From contig NC_037592.1 in assembly GCF_003073045.1 (NCBI RefSeq), positions 10,506,007 through 10,570,006 on the forward strand: a DNA stretch of 64,000 bases. The letters are read 5' to 3'. Both the position numbers and the translations under genes were made by a program. Each line of letters opens with the position of its first letter. Within the stretch, counting starts at the first letter, position 1. Origin of the DNA: Pomacea canaliculata. Its lineage: Eukaryota > Mollusca > Gastropoda > Architaenioglossa > Ampullariidae. A model generated the notes under the pieces. The model did no database searches and had not been told where the DNA came from. It worked only from the letters and a program-made list of their open reading frames with translations. Positions 9,784 through 22,700 of this stretch are shown here, one piece after another.

Positions 9784-11815
9784 GAAATTCTGCAGCTCGA
9801 ATTTTCTCTCGTACATGCACCAGCACGACCTGGTCAAGCCCCAGGAGGTGCGAAGGAAGTGCGGTTTTGTTTTTCCGCCTCTTCTGTCGTCTGATCTCCT
9901 CAAATCCAGCTTTTCTCTACCACCGGGGCTGAAGACATACTTCTGGCTTACAGTTGACGGCTTTGGTTGACAGGAAGAATCTGATACCTCAGCATATTTC
10001 TCACAGGTCATGTCTGCTAGCCGCTGGATCATCAAATTTACTAATGATGCGAGGCCTCTTGCGGAAGAGAGATGCTCCAGCGAGGGTCAGCCTGTAAAGC
10101 AGCACGTCTGCTCATCATCATCGTGCACAGCGATAAAATAACTGACAATAGACGGCCGATGGTGTCAACTACTGAAAAGATCGGTTTCTTCATGACGCCC
10201 TAGTTCTCTCGAACATTTTGTTGCTATTCCATGCCTGGTTTCAAGATTTTGAGTTTTGCTGGTGTTTTTCCAGAAGAAAAACGAGAAAGCTGACTGTGTA
10301 TGGCTGATTCGTGACCTCATCCCAGTCCAGAAATTTGTTTCCAGAAATGGAAAGCAGTACAATACTCAGGTACTGTTCTGCTGCGGGAGGCCGCGCAGGT
10401 GTTGAAGACCCATTCCAAGTGGTCTGCTGTCCTTTCACGATAATGCACAACAAAGGTTGAACGATAATGCTTCTTGTTGTTTGTTGTTATAATTTGTTTA
10501 AATATCCCATGAACGCCTGCGAAGTTTTGAAGAGGGAAATGACGTCCAGGAAACGTTAAACGCCCCAAGACGGAATGCGGTGACGTGTCCACGAACATTG
10601 ATAGCGTGACATCTGCTGTCAAACCGTATACACCGAAATGGAGAGACTGAGAGAGAACATAGGTTGCTTGAAAACAATTATTTACGCTAGAAGTTCCTCT
10701 GCAGTCTGATAGATTATAGTTTATCTGATAGTTTATCTGATAGATTTTCTTTTTTTCTTTTTGGCTTGGAAAGAGCGAGCTGTGAGCAGCCACCGTTATA
10801 TGTCTATCCTGTGTGGTATCCTCTGTAAGCTACTACCTGCACATCAGCAACCAACCAAAACCAATGTTGACACACCAAAGGACTACTCATTAATTACTTT
10901 TTCTTCTTCAAAGAAAGACAGCGAGAAAGGAATTTAAGCAAATTGTTGTAGTCCCCCTTTTATGAAAGCACTGCTTTTTTGAAATTTTTGTTTTTGTTGT
11001 TGTTTACTTCGATTTTTTTTCCGCCTAGACTGTCAGAAGTTGCGGTCGTAGATATTGCATTTAATTAGTTGTCTTTTATTTCCAGCCTCGAACAAGAAAT
11101 GAATATACGTGAAAATGTTTGTGATTTATAACTATGCTCTGTCGTGAACGCTTGCCTTCTCATGTCGGTGGGCGTGTTGTTCGGCAGAAGGAGTTGATGT
11201 CGCTGAGCTGTAAGTATCTCTTCCTGTTTAAAACTGTCTGTGGCGCTGGCACTGCTCTCCGACCCTTCCCATGGCTGATGACGTCAGCACTCCGACTGCT
11301 TTTTTTGTGGAGCGGAAATTTTCTTGTTCACGTTCAGATGGGGTCGAACGTTCACTTGCCAAATTCCGACACCCAAGGATACAAACCTGTCTGTGCATGC
11401 GCGCACTCCCAAGTCCCACGAATACCCGCACGTGTGTGCAATGATGGACACAATTCTTACCTACAAAACAGACTGTGTAATACTACTCTTTAAATTCTCC
11501 CCCTAAACCGTCTATGCACTGCGCACCTGTTATGACATCACTATCGATGGACGACTGTTGGGCTGTGGTGGGCGTGGTCGGTGTATGCAAATACGTCACT
11601 TCCGTTTACACGCTAACTTCCTCGCATTTTATACAGTTCTGGTCCATCCCTAGACGATTCCACTATGTTTCTTTTTCATCTTTTAGTTTATAGTTTTCGG
11701 CAAACATTACCTTTGTTGATATTGTAACCTCTCTAGAGAAAATTGAGTTCTCCGAGCTCTGGCTAACTAAGATGGAATTTTCCGTCTTTTGCGAAAAGAT
11801 CGTGTCCTGAATAAA
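9784..11815 (+). other. Probable TRPC 3'UTR
   Basis: No exon with good splice context follows the stop. The first clear AATAAA on this strand is at 11810-11815, a candidate poly(A) signal that would give a 3'UTR of about 2 kb. Around 11540-11620 are a GC-box-like GGGCGTGG and an octamer ATGCAAAT, of uncertain meaning. Confidence 0.4.
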
Positions 11816-14800
11816 CTTTCGTGTTTAATAGTTTCTTTCTTTTCTCACAACCATATAACTTCTTAATTAGCTTAGAGATTATTAAGTTTGGAACAATGAA
11901 AGTTTTTCACTTGTACCAACCCTGAACTGTAACCTATATGAACATTACAGTCATTGTTTATAATTGACATCTTTCACGAGCATTGTCATGAGAAACTTAA
12001 TACTATCGTATTCTTAAGATTTTGGAAAAATATTAAGAGTGTGAGTTTCATTTTTCGAACTACTACCTTTGCAGATTTTAGCAGTTTATAGGATCTGTTT
12101 TCCTAGTCTTCACTGTGTCCACGAAAGCTCTTTGCAAATAACGTGTTTTGCTCCCCTCTTCTATATTCATCTAATCTCTAAATGTATGGAACAGAAAAAT
12201 TACATCACAAATCATCAAATTTCGTGAGTGAGCACTCCTCTCCTTCCACAGGTCTATTATGGATTGCTTAAATCGGTTATTTCCAGTGATTAGAGACTAG
12301 TACTGGTGATCAAGGTAATTGCCTGGGCGTATAAAGAAATGTGGAAAATTATTAACTTGAATGTGAAGATGATGGCCTTGTATTATTCAAAAGGAGCTGT
12401 TATAGGAACTGTACCCCGTGTCACTGAGAATTTTACTGACCCTCACAGTTTTTGTCACTAATAAAAAACAAAACTTTTCAAAGTTTTAACTAATTATCTG
12501 AAATCAACAATGCATCTAGAGAAGTTGGTTGGACTGACCATTGTCTCTATCGAGCATGACCTGGTACCTTCACCAAAAGTAACTCTTTTGTTTAAACTTA
12601 AAGCAAAATAGAATGGAAATATCTTTTTAAAATTTTATTGTGGATTTTTCTCCATGGTTGGTTTGCAGTGATGGCGCAGCGTCTGTTGCCTAAGAGGCGC
12701 AGCAGCTCCATCACTGGCCCTACTGGCAGCTTCTGATGGTGTTTGCAACAGTGGTATGCAACGGCCATGTATATGAATAAGCTATCTAAAAGTTTGCAAC
12801 AGGAGTATTGTGTGGGTGTGTAAAATAAAACTGACGACAAAGACTTTTTTGAAAGTCTGTTTAACAACAGGCAAAAGAGAAAAGCGGATAAAATGATTTT
12901 TTATCTGCAGTATATACATTGTTGTGAAATCCGACTGGTGCGCGATGAATGAATAAGACAGCCATCTTTGACTTTTCTGCTTAGTAGAAATCTATTAGTG
13001 GGGAAAAATCGCGAAAAATTAATAATCTTCGTGGACGAATTACAGTTGATGTTCCTTTTTCTATTCCTGAAAGCTCCCGCAGAATCCCTTTCATAGTAGT
13101 CCACTTGTATCTCTTGAAAAGGTGAAATACAATTAAATTTTCGTGTAGCATCTTAACATCCCTGAGCATGCGCAGTCAGCATCACGGAGAACAAAATCTC
13201 GAGAGTTCTCGGTGACGTCACGGACGTATTCTCGAAATGCATTAAAACTTAGCATCCTGCGGCTTTCGTTCTTCCTGTTCAGTTTAAACATCTACTTCAG
13301 CTAAACAGATTGTCGATATTCTCCATACTCTTATTTAAAATCCACATTTTTCATATCCTGGGTGGAGTACATACTGTACATGTAGATTTGAATGGTGCCA
13401 GCTTCCCACCCGTTGTTCAATTACCTGTTGTCATGGAAATCTGGCTTCTGAATGTGGAAGTGTAGGACTATATGCTCGCTTTCCTGCCTCTTTATCTTGT
13501 TTCGAGCGTGCTTGCTGGAATTTTTTTTTTTTTTTGACAAAACTGTAAGTACCGGATATTTCTAGTGCAATAATTATATCAATAAATCTATCAATACAGT
13601 TGTAGCTGTGTGTCCATCTTTCAGTCTCAAGTTGTTGATGTCCTTTGTCAGTGTGCACCTGTATGTATCCGTTATTATGGTGTTTATGGTCAAACTAGTG
13701 AAAACAACGTTAAACCATGCATATTGTTTACACAACAAAGCAATAGATTTATTTCAGTTTCCACATAGCTCCTTTTCTTCCACAACACCAGCACAAAATT
13801 ACATCTGAAAATTCAGGTTAGAAAGAATTTGCTCGCTTTGCTTCTGTGAAGCAATGTAATATTTGCCACCATCCTATCCCCGACACACACACACGCAATA
13901 GGGGGAAAATGCACAAAAAACAATATTGTTTTTTGAGATGTTTGGAGTCTGTAAAATATATTTTTCTAATTAAAAGGTTCCTAGAGGAGACAGTATATAG
14001 TAACAAAACCCTTTTCTTCCTATAATGCACAATATTCTGTTTGTGACTATGCAGTGAAAGTATACTAATCATCGTCTTAATACATATTTTTTCCTCGTGG
14101 AGAAGCTCACGGCATTTACAAAGTGTGTACACATATATGCTATACACACAGACAGTTTAGTCCTTGTTACTCCTCAAGGAGCATAGGGGCACAACACCAC
14201 CTCGTCAGCAGACCCTGTTTTGGGCTGCCCCCCTTAGTTGGGTCCATGTGGTTCCGACTTCCTTTGCCTCCCTCTCTACTGTTCTTTTCCAAGTCTGCTT
14301 TGGTCACATACACACACAGACAAATAAACCCAAATTAGTTTTTTTCCGCCTAAGCTTTTATAGTTGCTTATCGTTTCGAAATCCGTGAAAGGATACCTGT
14401 TAGACACTTGTAGGCCTCTATAAGGACTGGTGCTTACTGCTATAGATGAACAGAATGAAAACAAAGAGTATGTAGCAATCTACAGCCTGAGCATTATGAG
14501 AACAATAGTGTAAAGAAAATGATGGTATTAGAAAAGCAAATCATGATTTAGAAGGCACTAAATGAGCCTCTTCCAGACTATTTTTGTCTCTTAAAATGTT
14601 TATTAATGGTAGTAAAAACCTAATCAAACAGTTATCAAGGTAATGTGCCAAAAAAAAAAAACCCCAAAAATTATTTGGACAATTAAGTGCCAAATGCTTT
14701 AATGCAAGATGAAAATGAAAAAAGGGACACAAAACACCATATAAAAGAAATCATCTAAATAAAACATCTCGCCATTCTTAAAAAATGCATAGGTCAATAT

Positions 14801-15439
14801 GACAATGAATTGCACACATTTTCAAATTTGAATATGAACTTAGATAACTGATTAGTACACTACTAGACTATCCTCACACACTACATGCCCACACCGGCTT
14901 ATGTTTAGATCACTTCCATAAAAAAAATGGATAAAGGGAAAGCCAGTGCACATACTGTTGTTTCCTGAGGTACACAAACATACACACACCATATTATGCC
15001 AAACTTTGAATTCACGGCTGTCATAATGTAAGTCAAATAAATGCATACCGATGTAAGAGTACAAAAATTCTGGAAGCTTGAGTATTAAAATGAAGCCATT
15101 AAACTGACAGGATAACATTCCAATAATAGCTGTCCTTTTGTAAGAAGTTAATGCATCATCAGACATCTCATTTCTCAATATCTTTTCTCAGTAATTCTGT
15201 TTCTTTTACCAATGCTATCCTAAGAGTAAACTGTTAACTACAATCACTACTGCTGCCACTAGTTACAAAAAAAGAGAAGATTCTGCGGTTCATGTCCTTT
15301 AATAAGCAGTTTGGCTTATCCTTATAATTAAAAGAATATCAAGAAATTTCGCTTTCCTGATTTAATACATGAAAGGGACAAAAATAAATATCTGTAACAA
15401 AAATATTTAGTAAGAAGAAAATCAAGAATATGACACAAA
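11816..15439. other. Intergenic, AT-rich; promoter-like motifs near 13.2 kb
   Basis: No gene is recognised. A small cluster at 13166-13220 holds a NRF1-like GCATGCGCAG and a CRE TGACGTCA (13213-13220), followed by more AT-rich sequence. TTTATT at 12634-12639 could be a minus-strand poly(A) signal for a gene further right. Open frames here (for example 14852-15178 minus) show no domain. Confidence 0.4.
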
Positions 15440-15553
15440 TTAGTGCTGTTTTCTCTTCTGAGCTTGTATCAAGCTTTCATAGGTTTCTGAGAACCAAGAC
15501 TCATTCATCATGGGCTTCATTGTATTAACCTGTTCTTCAGCTAATACGTTCAT
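15440..15553 (-). CDS. Possible small terminal exon or 37-codon ORF, unidentified
   Basis: On the minus strand an open frame runs from ATG at 15553 to TAA at 15440. It encodes 37 residues beginning MNVLAEEQVN and including ESWFSETYESLIQAQKRK. It is preceded by a pyrimidine tract and AG, so it could instead be the last exon of a longer gene. Composition (Glu, Met, Trp, Lys mix) looks protein-like compared with surrounding AT-rich sequence. I do not recognise the family and found no upstream partner exon. Confidence 0.25.
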   Translation of the reverse strand: MNVLAEEQVNTMKPMMNESWFSETYESLIQAQKRKQH

Positions 15554-15698
15554 CTTGATTTCAGAATGTGAAGGTTAAAAAAAATGTAATGCTGATTTTC
15601 CTTTATTTATTTAGCAAAACTTTAGAGCTCCAGAATTGATGAGACAAATATCCTTATGGTTTATGAGCAGTTTTATTATTGGCTATTAAGTTGTAAAT

Positions 15699-15958
15699 AA
15701 GGTGACCAGACGTCCTGCATTAGGCAGGACAGTCCCGCTTTTGACCTCGTGTCCCGCCTGAATATTGGGCGGGACGCCCAATGTCCCGCTTTCTGGCTTT
15801 CTGGAAGTCCATCAAATGTCCCGGTTGTCTTTAAAAATCTGAATACCGTACACTGATACGCCCCCCCCCCCCCCTACTTTTTTCGGCGTTTTTTGTCGGT
15901 GACGACACCATCTTCGGCACGTGTCCCGCTTTCGCTCCCGAAACGTCTGGTCACCTTA
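15699..15958. mobile_element. hAT-like MITE, 260 bp, with 8-bp target duplication
   Basis: The ends are AAGGTGACCAGACG and CGTCTGGTCACCTT, inverted and near-perfect. The 8-bp sequence TTGTAAAT flanks both sides (15691-15698 and 15959-15966), the duplication size of hAT transposons. The interior is GC-rich with repeated GTCCCGC and a C run at 15864-15877, and has no coding capacity. It is non-autonomous. Confidence 0.85.
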
Positions 15959-15966
15959 TTGTAAAT

Positions 15967-18900
15967 GTTTGTGAAACTGCTGAATGAACCGCAATCTGAT
16001 AAATATAAACTTCTTTTTAAAGCTGCCATCAAAGCAGGACAATTATCCATTTTGCTATAAATGCTTAACTGACAATTTTCTTTTAGTTTCAAACATAATC
16101 AACTATTACTGTGTACAACACTCCATTCAAAATCATAGAATACTGTTTAGTATACCACAGTCTTTCACAGAAGTAAAGATGGCTGCCTCCTATCTCTCTT
16201 TACCTTATCCACTACAAAGTCTGATTTTGTGCATATGCATGCATACATGTACACATATCCCTGTACCACCACGCCCTCCAACACACACACTCACATGCAA
16301 CCTACCTACCATTTTCACTGAAATATAAAAGTTGTACAAAATGTGACAAGGTGATTACAGAATAAGCCATATGAAACTATTAAAAGCTTTGTGTGCATTT
16401 GGTATAGGGGTTTATAACCTCTTTATGACCTGAAAGCCTAAAATGCCAATGAAGACTAAGAGTCCATCACCTATGATTTTTTTTAGCTTCTTATAGTTTT
16501 ATATATATATGTTTATCATTGATTATAAATGATTATTCTAGATGAAAAAATGAATGATAATCTGAGAGATTATCAGGAAGTACTTCTGTAAACCTTATAT
16601 CATCAATACGTCAATTACCCTAGCAGAAACAAGTGATACATTTCCAAATTTATTTGGTTGTATGGCATAGCTACTAGTTCCAACCGAAAATAAAAAAAAA
16701 GAGCTGTTATAAAGTAAGCATACAGATAATAAAAATGCAGAGAAGGGTGAATTTTGATTAATCTTAAAAGCCTGTGCCAGAAGTTCCCGTATAAATCTAA
16801 CAATTTGGTCATAACCATTTGTGTTCAGATTAGCACTATTCCACTGTGTACATCGTTTAAGATGTCATTAGTGGCAAAGTTAGCGATGGTACATTCTGAA
16901 TGTGTACAAATGAGACAGCAGTCAAGTTAGAAATTTCTATTACTTCCAATCAGTCAATACCTGTCTTCATTTACAACAGCACATATTTATATTTAAAAAC
17001 AGTTCACCAAGTTATAGACACCAGAAGCTGCAACAAAAAATGCATTATGCAACAGAGCTAATTTACCCAATGTCAACAAAGCAGAAAAATAACTTGGAAG
17101 AGGATACAGAGCTGAGCCCCAGGCTAAAAGTCACTGAGGTAATTAACAAAATCAGTAAATATCAATGAACATTTTCACTAACTTAAACTCAGTGATCTAG
17201 ATGCAATTACACAATTGCTTGGATAGTAGTACTTGAGCAAAATCTCTTTCCACTGCCTAACTTCTTCACACATCTCAACACAAATTATCAGCACACCAGC
17301 TTTCAGTTCCAACACATAACCTCCAACTTCTCACAAAAGATCGGTAATAAGGCTCCAAGGAAAAAGAACTCGGACCAAAGTTTTGAAAGGCAAAAAGTGA
17401 AAAACTGGTCAAGATTAATGTATTAGTTGGTGCTCCTTTCCACTGCATGAAAAAAAAACAGATATTACATAAAATGAAAAAAGGGGCCACAACTAGGCCA
17501 TAAATGTAATACTTTGCAGATTTCTTCACAAGGCATTTTGAAAACCTTGTTTCAAGAGCAGCTGGGAAATGTAATAGGAATGATATAAAAAAACAATTTT
17601 CATAGTATTATATATATATAAAAAAAAAGCTGATGAGACCAACAAAAAAAAACTAAGAAGTAAAAAAGGGCCAATCAAATATTATTTTACAAAAAGATGC
17701 ACAAGAAGTGAAAATTGTTTGAAGACTGTAATTTGGTTGTACATATATCAAACAGGCTGATTAAACCTTGTGAAATCACCCAAGACTCATCAAGTCATGA
17801 TTCCTCTTATTTTCTAATGGTCAATGCCATCAAATACTTTAAATCAATAAATGAAGTTTTCTACTTCAGATATCAACAAACAATTTTTTTTCATGCATTG
17901 TTGACTTTTTAATCGTAATAAATACTAATATTTCAACAATTTTAACACACAAGAAAACATGCACGAATATTTAAAAGACATGTTATAATAGAACATTTCT
18001 TTATGGCACTTTCCCTTTGATTCTTTTCTTCTGCTGCATCTTGCAAACTAACCCTGAAAAAAGACTTCTTGATAAGCACTTCCCCAACTCTTATGTTTCA
18101 CTCAGTCAGCCCCACATAACACAATGTATGGCAAACATATCCAAAGTGATGGGTCAGCCTAAAAAAGATGCAAAATGTTTGTAAAATACAAAAGATATAG
18201 ACTCAGAGAAATCCAATTAACAAGAGCCTAAAAAAGATAATTTTCAAGTCTGGTGGTCACAATCTTTATAAGTGTTACATTAAAAAAAGTTTTAATGTTG
18301 TCATTGTTACTAATCACTGCAAAAAGTATTTTTCTTTTAGTGGTGCGCATTATTCAGTGAGCTAATTAAACTTAAATTTTAAGAATGCAAATATCTGATT
18401 GATACCAGCAATTTCTAATCTAACAACTTATCTAAATATAGTGTTGAAACACTTTTATAATGGAAATTATACTAACAGGCACATTACTTTTAATTAAAAA
18501 AATAATAATAGTGATGATTGTATAATGTAGAATCCCATCATATGGCCAGACGCTTCATGCTTTAAGATTACCAGACCATGAATATGGAGTACAATTTTAA
18601 CATTACTAAAAAAAATTAAATGAATATTGACAGAATTATCACTTAATTCAAAATTCAAAATAAAAAAAAAATCTAGAATGCATATTTATGTTTTTGACAT
18701 GGCAGTAACGCACCACCTTATCATTTAAGGTTGGAGCAAGGATACAAAGCACTTTAACTGCACTTGTAATCGAATACCTTGTAAAAACTATTCATACATA
18801 CAAGAATAACAGTTAAAAAGTGCTAAAAAAAAAAAAGAAAAGAAAAAAAAAAGTCAATCAACATAAAGATTTCACTTGTTTAATTGATTATTAAAGACTT

Positions 18901-19671
18901 ATAATCAATGACTAAGTCTGAATTTATTAAAATATACCAGAAAAATCTTAGCATTTCTCCATTTCCAAGCTAAAAATGAACGCTTTCTTCTGTGGGAATG
19001 CAGCATAAACAAATCCTTAAGCATTCGTGAAAGCAGCATAGATTTTACACATGCATGTACTACACACTCACACATTCCCTGCCTCATGCTCTAAATGCAA
19101 AAAGGAAAAATTGCATCGCTCATTCTTTATCCAAATTTTTGTGAAATATGACCAACTTAGCTTACTTCTTCATTGATACTATTCCTGACAGAGATACATT
19201 AACATTTCCAGAAAAAAAAAAAAAACAGGTAGGGCAAACAAGTTTCTGAATCCTTACACTGCAGTATTTCAGACAATCATGCTGGTTCTTAAGGAAAACG
19301 AATTCTAAAAAGTTGAAGGTTAATGAGGTTCACAGTTAAATGGACTGAAGCTTGTCACATTTGTAATTGTTGTTGAAGATTGTCCTTCAGACAAAACATA
19401 CTTATGTGAACGTGCTTCGTGTGTCAACTGTATTATACTGGTTGGTAAAGTGGCAAACAAAGGTCACAACTATTTCTTTACAATTTACATGATAAATGTT
19501 TCTTTAAACTAATGCCTGAACCAGTCAACCAGTTCATACGTGTAAAAGTAAACATGCGAATACACTACGCTTGCTCACCATAACACAATATGTGGATTAG
19601 ATTTGTATCAAGTCAAAGTCTCATTTCTGCAAGATTGTAATTTCTGATTCATTAGCTACACACTGAAGATA
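15967..19671 (-). other. AT-rich sequence downstream of BAX, in part probably its 3'UTR
   Basis: The stretch is strongly AT-rich with many A runs on the plus strand. A minus-strand poly(A) signal candidate (AATAAA) lies at 18928-18923, about 740 nt after the BAX stop. A minus-strand acceptor-like sequence near 18054 is followed by a short frame ending in KKRIKGKVP and TAA (18001), which could be an alternative last exon, but its phase does not fit BAX exon 5. No other gene is seen. Confidence 0.4.
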
Positions 19672-19779
19672 TCAGTGCCATGTTTTCATCAAGTAGACAG
19701 CACCCACAAACATAATAGATGCTCCAGCCACAAGTGATATCTGACCCCATGTGGACCCAAAGTACTCACGGATGGCTTC
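19672..19779 (-). CDS. BAX: BAX exon 6: end of BH2 and C-terminal membrane anchor
   Basis: The acceptor (minus strand TTCTATGCAG) is just right of 19779, phase 0; stop TGA is at 19674-19672. It encodes EAIREYFGSTWG, then a hydrophobic anchor (ISLVAGASIMFVGAVYLM) and the basic/aromatic end KTWH. The YFGS..W motif aligns with the YFGTPTW of human BAX. Confidence 0.93.
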   Translation of the reverse strand, partial: EAIREYFGSTWGQISLVAGASIMFVGAVYLMKTWH

Positions 19780-22700
19780 CTGCATAGAAAGAATTGAGAA
19801 GAAAATCACATCAGGAGTTGCAATTGCAGACACTCTGCAGGATTTGATTCAATAACAACAGATAAAATATTTCCTAAGAAATGATGTGGTAGCAGTAAGA
19901 CATGTCTATAAATGCCTCTTTTGTGTAAAAGTGAAGGAAATTTCGTAACCTGCTGTTAGCATGACAGGTTGGGCAACAAAGATATACAATTTCCCAGAGA
20001 AATGAATCAAGTAATCAAAACTTCCTGAATGAGGTAAAAATGTTTGGTATATTGTTATTTTGATGTAATTATCTTCAATGAAACATTGTGTTGTTTTGTA
20101 TAATGGATCTAAATGTTTGTACAGTGGAACCTCGGTTAACGAACTTAATCCGTTCTGGAAAGCTGTTCGTTAACCGAAATGTTCGTTATCCGAAACAATT
20201 TTTTCCATAAGAAATAAAGAAAATAGATTTAATTGGTTCCCAGCCCCTGTTGACTCGCTATTTGAAAGTTACAGGCTGTATATATATATAGGTATTTGTT
20301 TTAATGAGAACAGTTATAATGCAATATAAACGGAGTTAAATAAACATAAAAACATTAAAGAAAGCATTTACACAGAAAACTTGCCGTTTTGACGGCGTGG
20401 TTGGAAACAGGTGTGGGGAGGAAGGGTGGAACTACTGCTTTGAATCCCCTCTCCATGAGCACACGTGACATTATAAAATCGGGGGAGACTTCCTTTTCTG
20501 TAGCTTTGAGGTTGAAGAAAAAAACTTGTCCAGTGTCTGCTTCTTCTGCCTTTTTTTGTAAAACTCTTCGGTAATACGACATCACATATCCGACAGACGC
20601 ATGCCACCTTCATACTTTGAAATCATTTCCTTTTTCAATTCATTTGTTGGCCGCGTCCTTGTCATTACCTCACTACTATTAATTGCTCTTAATCTTCTTT
20701 GGAGCCATGATTGAGGATTATCTTATTAAAATAAAGCACAACAATCACTAAATAAGAAGGATGCGCACAGGTAAGGAACGACTGATCGTAACTGTCTCGA
20801 GCGCGAATGATTACATGCTGGTCGGTCACGTGTGGTTCACGTGGCTGTTCGTTATCCGAAATTTTGTTCGCTATCGGAGACAAATTTTTAACGAAATTTG
20901 TTCGTTATCCGAAATTTTGTTCGCTATCCGAGACAAATTTTTAGCGAAATTTTTGTTCGTTAACCGAAAAATTCGCTATCCGAGGCGTTCGCTAACCGAG
21001 GTTCCACTGTATTGTGTTTTAATGTAATATTACTTTTATAGAATCCTCTGATGCTCAAAATTCTATTTTGTGTAAATATTGTTATTTTCTGAGGGAAATA
21101 TTCTGCAGTATGGTAACTGTAAGATGTAGATATTCGTGGAAGTTAAACTGTTGTGAATTGTAACCAAACTTGAATTTTGAACAATTTTACCTCCAGGAAA
21201 ACAAAAGGTATTACAAACACATTAATCTGATAAGTTAAATATTTAGAGTGACAGTCACCAAAATAAAAACTAGCATAACAAACTAAGCAAGAAATAGTCC
21301 AAAGAACAGGAGGTTAACATTCAATAAAACGAAACAAACAAAAAGTAAGGAAAAAGAGAAAAGAAATAAGTGGGCTAAAATGCAAGAAAATGAGAAAAAT
21401 GGCGACAAAACATAACTCACTATGACCCAAGAACAATTTGAAACATATTTTTGAATTTTCTCTAATTAGTCACTAGCCGAGTGGTTTACACTTGAAAGTG
21501 CAGTTTGCATAAATTGACTTTCAGATTAAGGAATGTCCTTACAAAATATTCTGAACTTGATGAAGTATTACACCATTAATCCTGCCCATTAATAATTAAA
21601 TCTAGGAAGTATATACACATTAAAATCTTTAATATATATACTAACCCATCCTCCACGCTCAATGATCCACTGGGCCACTCGATCTCTGATGAAATCCATG
21701 ATGAGATTTATGATTGCACGTATTAATGGTATTCGATCTAGAGCCTGTAACAAGCAACAGAATCGTCTTGCAATGAAAAAATGTGATCAATGTCACAATC
21801 AATGCTAAAAACATGACTGGACATAAATGATGCCATTTTTTTTTAATTATCCACTTCTTATATCAAATAACAAAGTCTAACTACCAAAGTGGGAGTAAAA
21901 CATGCAAAAGAAAATACTTCAGTCTTATAAGCTTGTAAGCTCTTGCTTATTTAAACTTCATTTGCTCCAGGATTGCACAATGTTGATCAGATTGGCTTCA
22001 GCTTCACGCAAAATCTCCTTTTTAAGATTTTCACACGTACTATCTTTTTCGGAGATCCTCAAATTGACTGAAGTTTCTTTCACTCATTTCTTTCTTCAAC
22101 TTCTGTATTCATTCACACAAACTAATAAGCTACATGAATATTCTTACCAAAAAACCTCCAAAAATTTAGCAAAAACTTTTTTCCTTACATAAATCAGAGC
22201 AATTCTTTAGTGTATCAAAATCCTTTAATTTCTGAGCTTATTTGGGAATGTTTGTGGTTGTTTTATGCAAAGTTAGCAGCTAAAGGAATATCAAAATAAG
22301 CTTGTCATAAAATGATGCACAACCTTCAGAGAAATTATTTAACTCTGAGATGAGATTTGAACAAAGAATCTACAGTGTCATTGTGACAGCTACTGTACTG
22401 ATATACTGCTGGATCATGCTGTCTGGGAAAATAGTGAAGAACACTGTTTAACAGCATTTCTCTTTTAAAAATTATACCAAAAAATTAACTGCAGTTGACC
22501 TGTATTTAACACTCACTGCAGTCATTTCACAGTTGAAGGAAGAACATTGGATTGCAAACTTGAAAATTGTTTGTGGTAAATTTATTTCTCATTTTATTGC
22601 TGGTACACTGTATTTGTATAAAATCATATGACATGGTAGCCATCTTGCTTTTCACAAAAACATCTACTCACCTTGATGCAGACTTTATAAGCAAAATAGA

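Noticed and set aside
9448..10035. 195-aa minus-strand frame over the last TRPC exon and 3'UTR
   Set aside because: Antisense of a coding exon with no domain; opens only because of the GC-rich coding composition.
17600..17660. CTGATGAG considered as a hammerhead ribozyme core
   Set aside because: No matching GAAA strand or stem pairing around it; the same word also occurs by chance elsewhere, for example at 25624.
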